A stretch of 61,816 bases of DNA from Alitiscatomonas aceti (GTDB lineage: Bacteria > Bacillota > Clostridia > Lachnospirales > Lachnospiraceae). Position numbers and translations under genes: made by a program. The first letter of the stretch is position 1, and the number at the start of each line of letters is the position of its first letter. The notes beneath the pieces are model-generated. The model searched no databases. It had not been told where the DNA came from and worked only from the letters and a program-made list of their open reading frames with translations. Below are positions 8,284 to 14,707 of this stretch, piece after piece. Location of the stretch: NCBI RefSeq assembly GCF_025567195.1, contig NZ_JAOQJF010000018.1:1-61816 (forward strand), written 5' to 3'.

Positions 8284-11277
8284 TTACGGTTTTTCTTTGT
8301 CAATCCGGCCAGACGTTCCGGCATTTCCCAGCCGTACCGTTTCCAGGTATTCCCTCAGCTCGCCGTCCGCATGGGACAGCAGATAATTTTTCCCGTTCCT
8401 CTGCTGGGATTTTAACCGCCCCTGCTCATCTGCGATCAGGCTTTCCACATAGTCCACCTCTTCCTTCAGATCCCTGGCTGAAAGGAGAAGACAGCCCTGG
8501 CCCCGGATGATCAGTTGCTCCAGGCCGTCTGAGGTGGCCACTGTGACCCGGTACCGGGGGCCGATCTTATGGGCCAGCTTTTCAATATACTGGTCTGCCG
8601 TTTCTGCTTCCTTTGTGTATACCACATGGATATTGTGATATTTTATGGCCTCTCCGGTGTTTCCTTCCACCTTATATGCGTCAAAGACCACGATCAGCGT
8701 ACATTTTTTATATCCCTGGTAATTGCACAGAATGTCCATGAGCCGGTATCTGGCGCCGTCGATGTTCACCTTTGCCAGCTCGCTTAACTCCTCCCAGGCG
8801 AAAATAATGTTGTAGCCATCCACTAAAAGATACTCTTCCTCTGTGCCGGAGCCGGTGTCTGCCGCTCCAGTTCCCCGGCTGCTTTTCCGGTCCGCGCGGT
8901 CTGGCCCCCATGGCCCGGGACGGCTGCTGCCCGCCCTCCGGCCCCCGGCCGTTTTCTGGCCTGGGCCGTCTGTACTCTGGCCGCTGCCGGTTCCATGACC
9001 CGGGACGCCTGCACTCCGGCCTCCGGCCATTCTCTGGCCCAGGGCATTTCCCGGCGGATAGCTGCGCTTCGGTTCCCCGTAGGTACGCTTAAAAATCTCC
9101 TCCAGCTCCCTGTCCTCATAATACGACGCCGACAGCCTTCCGGCTCCTCCGCCAGTGCCTGCTGCGCTGCTCCGGCCTCCGCCTGCCCCGGCACCTGACC
9201 GTCCCTCCGGGACTCCGGCTCCGGAGCTTTCGTCCTCCCGTTCTTTCCGGTCCGGAAGATCCACACCGGCGGCCCTCCGTTTATCCAGAGGCGTCTGCAC
9301 ATGCATATGCTTTTTCACCTGATCCCAGGGCACCACCACTCCGGCTCCGTGGGAACAGAATACAGATCCTGCCGGATCTGCCAGATCCCCGTCAAAATCA
9401 TAGCCCATGGCCTCCACCACCTCTTCCTGGTTATGGCAGGGCTCATATCCCTTGAGGCTTAAGGACAGCCGTCCCCTTCCCCTGGTATAATTGGTCACCT
9501 CCCGCTGATAATCCCGCATACAGGCAGCCGGAGCGCTCCCGGTCAGCACCGCCATGCCGTTTCCTGTTTCCGGCGCCTGGAATTTCCCATACATCCGGTC
9601 AATGTCTGCCATGGCCCGGCCCACCGACTCCTCCGGCACCTCGAGAATAAATTCATAATACGGCTCCAGCAAGCGGCATCCCGCCTCCTTAAGCCCCTGC
9701 CGCACAGCCCGGTAGGTGGCCTGACGGAAATCGCCGCCATCTGTGTGTTTAATATGGGCCCGGCCCGCCGTCAGAGTGATCCTCATATCCGTGATTTCTG
9801 AGCCAGTCAAAGTCCCCCGGTATTTTTTTTCTTCCAGGTGGGTCAGCACCAGTCGCTGCCAGTTCCGGTCCAGAAGATCCTCGCTGCAGTCACACCCCAG
9901 CACCAGGCCGCTTCCCGGCTCCAGAGGCTCCATCAGCAGATGGACCTCCGCATAATGGCGCAGCGGCTCAAAATGCCCCACTCCCTCCACTGGCCGCTGG
10001 ATGGTTTCCTTATATACGATATTTCCAGTCCCGAAATCCACTTCCACGCCGAACCGTTCCAGGATCTGGCTTTTCAGGATCTCCATCTGCACCTGCCCCA
10101 TGACCTGGGCCCGGATCTCTCCCAGAGTCTCATCCCAGACAATATGGAGCAGGGGATCCTCCTCCTCCAGAAGCCGGAGGTTTTTCAGCATTACATGGGC
10201 ATCTGCCCCATCGGGAAGGATCACCTGGTAGGTAAGTACCGGCTCCAGAAGCGGGCTCTTCCCCGATCTCTCCACACCGAAGCCCTGTCCCGGGCGGGTA
10301 TCTGATGGACCTGTGACCACGCAGATACAGCCCGCCTCCGCCTCGCTGGCCAACTCAAACTTTTCCCCCGAATAGATCCGGATCTGGTTGACCTTTTCCG
10401 TCTGCTCCTGATCCAGAAAGCTCTTTACCTTCAGGCTTCCTCCGGTGATCTTTAAATGGGTCAGCCGGTTTCCCTGGCTGTCCCGGGATATCTTAAAGAC
10501 CCGCGCGCCGAATTCCCGGGAATACCCGGTCCCGGCGGTGAAGGTCTCAAATCCCTTTAAAAACTCCTCCACGCCCGTAAGCTTCAGGGCCGACCCGAAA
10601 TAACACGGAAACAGCCGCCGCTCCTTCACAGCCCGGCGGACCGGGTCCACAGACAGGATCCCCCGCTCCAGATACTCCTCCAGAAGCTCCTCCCCGGCCA
10701 TGGAGATCTCCTCAAAAATCTCCTCTCCGTTCTCTCTGTCTCCGCTGTACGAAAGAATCCCGTCCGTTCCAGCCGTCACTCCCGTAAAATCTGTTACCGC
10801 GCTGTCCAGACGGCGCTTTAATCCGGAAAGCAGCGCCTCCCGGTCTGTTCCCGGCTGGTCCATTTTATTGACGAACAGGAACACCGGGATCCTGTACCGC
10901 TTCAGAAGACGCCAAAGGGTCTCCGTATGGCCCTGGACGCCGTCCGCCCCGTTGATCACCAGGACCGCATAGTCCAGCACCTGCAGCGTCCGTTCCATCT
11001 CTGCCGAGAAATCCACATGGCCCGGCGTATCCAGAAGAGTCACCGCCGTATCTCCCAGTGTAAGCTCTGCCTGCTTGGAAAAGATCGTGATCCCCCTGGC
11101 CCGTTCCAGCTGATATGTATCCAGAAAAGCGTCCTTATTATCCACTCTCCCCAGCTTCCGTATGGTGCCGGTGGTATATAGGATGGCCTCGGAAAGGGTG
11201 GTCTTTCCCGCATCCACATGGGCCAACAGACCAGCACATATATGTTTTTTCGTTTTTTCAGGCTTCTGTTCGCCCAT
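8284..11277 (-). CDS. TetM/EF-G-family translation GTPase fused to a Rae1/YacP-like NYN ribonuclease
   Basis: The protein has 997 residues. Residues 12-640 resemble ribosome protection proteins: G1 AHVDAGKTT, switch region ARGITIFS, G3 DTPGHVDF, G4 NKMD, then EF-G-like domains. About 130 residues of Gly/Arg/Ser-rich linker follow, broken by one conserved-looking patch (YYEDRELEEIFKRTYG). Residues about 815-985 match YacP/Rae1: LLVDGYN, VVFDA, ETADQYIEKLA, VATSD and GQG, with the acidic metal-binding residues present. In B. subtilis Rae1 is an endonuclease that cuts mRNA in the ribosomal A site, the site TetM-like GTPases also enter. The start at 11275-11277 has SD GGGAGG; upstream in-frame codons overlap the ICE and are not used. 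Tetracycline resistance is possible but unproven. Confidence 0.9.
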   Translation of the reverse strand: MGEQKPEKTKKHICAGLLAHVDAGKTTLSEAILYTTGTIRKLGRVDNKDAFLDTYQLERARGITIFSKQAELTLGDTAVTLLDTPGHVDFSAEMERTLQVLDYAVLVINGADGVQGHTETLWRLLKRYRIPVFLFVNKMDQPGTDREALLSGLKRRLDSAVTDFTGVTAGTDGILSYSGDRENGEEIFEEISMAGEELLEEYLERGILSVDPVRRAVKERRLFPCYFGSALKLTGVEEFLKGFETFTAGTGYSREFGARVFKISRDSQGNRLTHLKITGGSLKVKSFLDQEQTEKVNQIRIYSGEKFELASEAEAGCICVVTGPSDTRPGQGFGVERSGKSPLLEPVLTYQVILPDGADAHVMLKNLRLLEEEDPLLHIVWDETLGEIRAQVMGQVQMEILKSQILERFGVEVDFGTGNIVYKETIQRPVEGVGHFEPLRHYAEVHLLMEPLEPGSGLVLGCDCSEDLLDRNWQRLVLTHLEEKKYRGTLTGSEITDMRITLTAGRAHIKHTDGGDFRQATYRAVRQGLKEAGCRLLEPYYEFILEVPEESVGRAMADIDRMYGKFQAPETGNGMAVLTGSAPAACMRDYQREVTNYTRGRGRLSLSLKGYEPCHNQEEVVEAMGYDFDGDLADPAGSVFCSHGAGVVVPWDQVKKHMHVQTPLDKRRAAGVDLPDRKEREDESSGAGVPEGRSGAGAGGGRSSAAGTGGGAGRLSASYYEDRELEEIFKRTYGEPKRSYPPGNALGQRMAGGRSAGVPGHGTGSGQSTDGPGQKTAGGRRAGSSRPGPWGPDRADRKSSRGTGAADTGSGTEEEYLLVDGYNIIFAWEELSELAKVNIDGARYRLMDILCNYQGYKKCTLIVVFDAYKVEGNTGEAIKYHNIHVVYTKEAETADQYIEKLAHKIGPRYRVTVATSDGLEQLIIRGQGCLLLSARDLKEEVDYVESLIADEQGRLKSQQRNGKNYLLSHADGELREYLETVRLGNAGTSGRIDKEKP

Positions 11278-11280
11278 AAA

Positions 11281-11333
11281 AACGCCTCCCTTCTGATGGC
11301 ATAATATTGAATTATACCACAAAAGGAGGCGTT
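11281..11333 (-). promoter_or_regulatory. Promoter region of the GTPase-NYN gene, with an inverted repeat
   Basis: A consensus -10 TATAAT lies at 11316-11311 on the minus strand, but no good -35 sits 17 bp upstream. AACGCCTCC (11281-11289) is the inverse of GGAGGCGTT (11325-11333), so one arm covers the SD and the other lies upstream of the -10. The ICE recombinase gene ends 36 bp further upstream, so the native -35 or activator sites may have been replaced by the ICE end. Confidence 0.5.
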
Positions 11334-11368
11334 GGTCGAGATGCTGTTGCACTCGGTTCAATATAAAC

Positions 11369-12889
11369 TTATCGCATAGGAAGTTTAGGATAGATGTGAA
11401 TGCTAACTTCTCCACCTGGTGTACGGTAAGCAGTGATCCGTTCCATAACAATCTTCCATAAACGATTCTTTTCTTCAACAGAAAGCTGTGGATAGCTGTC
11501 GAGAATGTGCTGTGTTGTCGGAATTATTTCTTTCTCTACATCATGAATATCTTTTTGAGCCCCCTGTTTTTTCAGCAACTCATTTTCAGCTGCCTGAACT
11601 TTATGTATTTCTCTGGTTAAGGTATCATTTCGCTTTGTAAACATTTCTATTGTATAAATACCCTTCTCCAGATATTCACATATCTTATCCTGCTGTAACT
11701 GAAGCTCTGTAAGTTGCTCTCTTACAATACTCAATGCCGTCTCCGTAGAGTCCGTTTGTGCTACCTTATCTTCCTTTATTTTAATAGTGTACTCACCCCA
11801 CCATTGAGACATGGCTTTCACCACTTCTGCTTCAAGAAAATCACATTTTATAGTCCGACAATTACATCCACGAGTTGGACATCTGTACCATGGAGAAGTG
11901 TTTTGGGTCTTCGCCGGAACATTCCGCTTCATTACTGCTCCACACTTTTCACAAAAAAGAATTGTTGCAAATGGATTCATAAGTTTTTTATCCTTATGAA
12001 CTGATGCGTGATTACGACTGCTCTGAACTGCTTTTACTCGATCCCACTGTTCCTGATCTATAATTGGCTCATGTAATCCTTCATACAACTCATAGTCTTT
12101 ACTGGTAACTCTTTTCTTAGTAAGCATCCCGTCTTTAACTACTCGCTTTGTAGGTTCATGTTTCCAGCGGATCATTCCCAAATAAACTTCATTATTTAAG
12201 ATATTTGTGATGGATGTTTGCCCCCATGTACCAGTTAGAGATGGAATGTTCATTTGATTCAGTTCATGGGCAATCGTATTGTAGCCAATTCCTTGTTTCC
12301 CATACATATCAAAAATCATCCGCACCACTTTTGCTTCTTTCGGTTCAATTCGCAGGCTATTCCCTTTCATACCAACCAGTTTATAGGCACGGTATCCATA
12401 CGGAGCTACTGAACCAAGAAATTTGCCCTCAGAAGCTGATTGATTTCTTCCGCGAACCAAGCGCTTTGTGATGGTTTTCAATTCGTACCGGCTGAACATA
12501 AACTTCATATCAGTAAACTGTTCATCCGATTCATTCTGAAGATCATAGATCTTGGACGGTGTGATAATTTTACAATTATTCGTTTGAAGTACCTGCATGA
12601 TATAACCGGATTCCAAGGATGACCCTCTGGAAAGACGCTCAATATCAATACAAATAACTCCTGCATACATTCCAGTATTGACCAGTTCCAGCAAACGAAG
12701 CATCTTAGGTCTGGACGACAAGGATTCTCCCGAAACTACTTCTTCCAAGACATCAACAACATTTAATCGTCTTTCCTTACAAAAAGACTCTAAAATGCGT
12801 CGATGTCTGTTCAAAGTTTCTTCAACAGAAATTTCGTCAAAATCTGTATCCATTCTGGATTTCCTCAAATACATCAAATACCGTTCCAT
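11369..12889 (-). CDS. Large serine recombinase (TndX/TnpX-like) of the ICE
   Basis: The 506-residue protein has an N-terminal resolvase domain with the nucleophile in YLRKSR (Ser11), and the DIERLSRG segment of the catalytic core. A recombinase DNA-binding domain follows (GKFLGSVAPYGY and the NILNNEVYLG segment), then a zinc ribbon with C-x-x-C pairs near residues 310 and 335, and a coiled-coil C-terminus. It would excise and integrate the ICE by cutting at attachment sites, normally with a 2-bp crossover. The ATG at 12887-12889 has AAGGAGG 7 nt upstream and is preferred over a GTG two codons earlier. The gene ends close to the element boundary, as in Tn5397-like elements. No separate excision factor is evident nearby. 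Confidence 0.93.
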   Translation of the reverse strand: MERYLMYLRKSRMDTDFDEISVEETLNRHRRILESFCKERRLNVVDVLEEVVSGESLSSRPKMLRLLELVNTGMYAGVICIDIERLSRGSSLESGYIMQVLQTNNCKIITPSKIYDLQNESDEQFTDMKFMFSRYELKTITKRLVRGRNQSASEGKFLGSVAPYGYRAYKLVGMKGNSLRIEPKEAKVVRMIFDMYGKQGIGYNTIAHELNQMNIPSLTGTWGQTSITNILNNEVYLGMIRWKHEPTKRVVKDGMLTKKRVTSKDYELYEGLHEPIIDQEQWDRVKAVQSSRNHASVHKDKKLMNPFATILFCEKCGAVMKRNVPAKTQNTSPWYRCPTRGCNCRTIKCDFLEAEVVKAMSQWWGEYTIKIKEDKVAQTDSTETALSIVREQLTELQLQQDKICEYLEKGIYTIEMFTKRNDTLTREIHKVQAAENELLKKQGAQKDIHDVEKEIIPTTQHILDSYPQLSVEEKNRLWKIVMERITAYRTPGGEVSIHIYPKLPMR

Positions 12890-13008
12890 TATCACACCTC
12901 CTTCCCGCGGGTTATTCTGTTACCATTTTACTCAACACTTTTCCTTTTCGCAAAGATACGGATTAATGTTTCCACATCCTTGCTTATGAGAAAGAAGCTT
13001 GCTATGCT

Positions 13009-13167
13009 TTAAGATTCACTTAATTTCTCTGCCTTCGTACTGCGATAGGAATTAGAAATAAGCTCACCTATCTTCAATAAAATTTGTGAGATTTCTGCTG
13101 CTTCAATATCAATACAATAATCGTCATGGATACAGATAACAGCATCTTTCTCACTTACAGCTGTCAT
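13009..13167 (-). CDS. Small conserved-looking protein next to the recombinase, function unknown
   Basis: About 52 residues starting at the second of two closely spaced ATG codons (13167 or 13173; GGAGG serves either). It is acidic in the middle (IHDDYCIDIEAAEI) and basic at the end (YRSTKAEKLSES). No motif is recognised. Its position between the recombinase and the sigma-like gene suggests a role in element regulation or excision, which is only inference. Confidence 0.5.
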   Translation of the reverse strand: MTAVSEKDAVICIHDDYCIDIEAAEISQILLKIGELISNSYRSTKAEKLSES

Positions 13168-13279
13168 AATCATATATCCTCCATATATATCCAAAAAACA
13201 GCCATACTGGTTATTGATGAGGTGCTATCTATACACGCTCTCTCCCAATATGGCTGTTGACTAATTTACTTATTACTTA

Positions 13280-13596
13280 TTTTACTCGTCACATTTGCCA
13301 CGCAACCCTGACGATGGGAACATAACAGGTCTCCGCTGGCGCGGTTGTCATAACTCCGCAGCGTCGTTTTACTCGTGCGCCGCAGGGTTCCCCCCAAGTC
13401 TTTAGGAGGCCGTGAGGAAGTATCTTTAAGCCCCCGTGCAGTCCTCGCGGCGGATCTGCCACCATCCGCTTTGTGGAATCGTAGATTGCTCCGAAACAGC
13501 TCTGTTCATCACCTCCCTGGCTGCTCCATCTTCGCGGCGTCCCACACTCGCTCATACACGGGTTATGTACCTGTTATGCTGTCTATGAAATTGTCA
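13280..13596 (-). ncRNA. GC-rich block framed by a 10-bp inverted repeat; structured RNA candidate
   Basis: This fills most of the 470-bp space between the small protein and the sigma-like gene. CATAACAGGT at 13321-13330 is the exact inverse of ACCTGTTATG at 13569-13578, which could close a domain of about 258 nt on the minus strand. Inside are local stems such as GCGGAT/ATCCGC and GCGGCG/CGCTGC. TTTTACTCGT occurs twice (13280-13289 and 13367-13376). Composition is far more GC-rich than its neighbours. Two minus-strand frames stay open across most of it: one of 88 codons from 13555 to 13289, another ending near 13262 that lacks an ATG. Coding therefore cannot be excluded. I do not recognise an RNA family. 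Confidence 0.35.
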
Positions 13597-13665
13597 AAGT
13601 GCTGTTGAAGGGGGAAAACTTGTCCTTCTAATAGTAATGAAAAAAAGAGCAAGATTTTCGCTATG

Positions 13666-14091
13666 CTAATCAAACTTTTTCAAATTTTTAGCCAGCCATT
13701 TCAAACCGCGTTGGATGCTGTCATACACTCTACTGAGATCAACGCCTTCTGTCTTGGCAATTTCTTTAACTGTCATACCCAGATAAAACCGAGCATAAAT
13801 CCTCTTTGCCTGCTTCTCCGGTAAGGCCATCACCGCAGAATAGAGCTGTTCTCGAAGCTGCTTTTCCTCCATGAGCATTTCTGGCGTCGGCGGCTGATAC
13901 ACTACCTGTTTCTCTATACCATTATCACAGTCCAGAGAATAGTACGCTTTGTAGTTATACATCTGGCGCTGGCGTGCAGCTTCTGCTCGCTTATCTGTCA
14001 GGAATACTTCTTGTACTTCACTGCTTACTTCTATAAAAACATCCGTTTTGTATATATCAGGATACAACTCCCTAAGATTGACTTTCTTCAT
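13666..14091 (-). CDS. Sigma-70 region 4-type DNA-binding protein
   Basis: The 141-residue protein has a C-terminal helix-turn-helix of the sigma region 4 type: ALPEKQAKRIYARFYLGMTV then KEIAKTEGVDLSRVYDSIQRG, about residues 92-133. The N-terminal half lacks a recognisable region 2, so it is unlikely to be a complete sigma factor. SD GGAGG lies 6 nt before the ATG. Such proteins are common near the integrase end of Tn1549-like elements and probably control excision or cargo genes. It is followed by the GC-rich block described separately. Confidence 0.8.
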   Translation of the reverse strand: MKKVNLRELYPDIYKTDVFIEVSSEVQEVFLTDKRAEAARQRQMYNYKAYYSLDCDNGIEKQVVYQPPTPEMLMEEKQLREQLYSAVMALPEKQAKRIYARFYLGMTVKEIAKTEGVDLSRVYDSIQRGLKWLAKNLKKFD

Positions 14092-14193
14092 TATGTACCT
14101 CCATTTCGATTCATGGGCGATTAGCGAGTGAATCGAATGGAGGTGGTGATCGGCAGCGACATACTTCGGGGGCTTTCCCGAAAAACCGATACC

Positions 14194-14229
14194 AAAAAGC
14201 GCCAGCTCCCCACAATTGGAAACTGGCGC
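14194..14229 (-). terminator. Intrinsic terminator
   Basis: On the minus strand GCGCCAG (14229-14223) pairs with CTGGCGC (14205-14199) and is followed by TTTTT (14198-14194). It would end transcripts of the 35-codon gene at 14257-14364 before the sigma-like gene. Confidence 0.7.
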
Positions 14230-14256
14230 AACAAAAATACCTACTATTTTGCTGAT

Positions 14257-14364
14257 TTAGATGGAATGATAATACTGATTGATAGTCATACCTCCCCGGA
14301 GGAGGAACAAAACTTTTTTTAATTGATGAAGCTCATGGGTGCTATGAATGATGATAATTGCCAT
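14257..14364 (-). CDS. Possible 35-aa protein, function unknown
   Basis: A short frame runs from the ATG at 14362-14364 to TAA at 14257. AGGAGG lies 8 nt before the ATG, in the loop of a 7-bp hairpin (GGCGGTA/TACCGCC, about 14365-14388). The peptide starts MAIIIIHSTH and ends NQYYHSI. A terminator lies 28 bp downstream. The good SD and the bracketing hairpins support translation, but the length gives little statistical support and I recognise no family. Confidence 0.4.
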   Translation of the reverse strand: MAIIIIHSTHELHQLKKVLFLLRGGMTINQYYHSI

Positions 14365-14429
14365 GGCGGTATCCTCCTGTGTACCGCCCTCTTAATCGCA
14401 TGAGCATCGTTGGAAAAACAAAAAGAAAC

Positions 14430-14455
14430 GGCGGCTCTGATTTCTCAAAGCCGCC
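14430..14455 (-). terminator. Intrinsic terminator downstream of the proximal ABC operon
   Basis: On the minus strand a GGCGGCT-type 7-bp stem (arms 14455-14449 and 14436-14430) is followed by GTTTCTTTTTGTTTTT. It may also end the candidate small RNA that starts near 14550. Confidence 0.7.
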
Positions 14456-14480
14456 ACTTCATAGGTGCATAGAAATATGT

Positions 14481-14522
14481 CTGCTGTACGACGGCTTTTT
14501 TTCTTTTGCCGTCGTTCGGCAG
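14481..14522. repeat. 15-base-arm inverted repeat
   Basis: CTGCTGTACGACGGC (14481-14495) and GCCGTCGTTCGGCAG (14508-14522) pair at 13 of 15 positions around a T-rich 12-nt loop. No T run follows on either strand, so it is more likely an RNA structure than a terminator. It is in a 343-bp gene-free stretch (14365-14707) whose other contents are listed separately. Confidence 0.6.
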
Positions 14523-14556
14523 ATTTAATCACATTTTCTATCTTACTTTTAATTCT

Positions 14557-14655
14557 ATGATAAAAACCAAATGTTGCAGAAATCTCCTAATCGCTTTCTT
14601 TTTCAGCAAGAAAACAGGCTGAATTGCTTCATTTTTGTAGCAATTCAAGTTTTAT
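14557..14655 (-). promoter_or_regulatory. Cargo regulatory spacer, copy 1 (diverged)
   Basis: The plus strand reads AAATGTTGCAGAAATCTCC from 14569, the inverse of the TTNGGA...TTCTGCAACATTT box. About 45 bp further right (around 14625-14655) lies a diverged copy of the TGAATTGCTTCA...CAATTCA element that forms the 30-bp repeats at 26812 and 32240. The spacer follows the stop of the 830-residue permease. Confidence 0.6.
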
Positions 14656-14707
14656 CTCGTTTCAGTCAGAGAAAAGCTATTCAAGAACCAACATCCAATC
14701 AAAAAAT

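Larger units (their letters stand above)
14425..14550 (-). ncRNA. Candidate small RNA controlled by the cargo response-regulator box
   Basis: A copy of the box described for the distal cargo operons lies at 14569-14592, with TATCAT (14562-14557) exactly 6 nt after AACATTT, the same spacing as in the other copies. Downstream there is no frame with a start and SD. There is instead a 15-base-arm hairpin (14481-14495 with 14508-14522, two mismatches) and then the terminator at 14430-14455. This predicts an RNA of about 120 nt. It could equally be a promoter left behind when a gene was lost. Confidence 0.35.

Noticed and set aside
7739..8284. Minus-strand frame overlapping the MATE gene start
   Set aside because: It runs through the terminator and then reads the MATE gene out of frame.
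8823..9302. Arg/Ala-rich minus-strand frame inside the GTPase-NYN linker
   Set aside because: Low-complexity alternate frame of a Gly-rich linker; no SD and no domain, unlike the nested tnpV case.
8284..11478. Longer version of the GTPase-NYN protein starting at 11478
   Set aside because: The 67 extra codons cross the promoter and the recombinase gene end and do not resemble the family; the ATG at 11277 has the SD.
13289..13555. 88-codon minus-strand protein in the GC-rich block
   Set aside because: Kept only as part of the block: no SD at its start, unusual composition and a second open frame make coding uncertain.
14128..14322. Plus-strand frame of 64 codons
   Set aside because: It needs a GTG start, has no SD, and runs opposite to a better small gene and a terminator on the minus strand.
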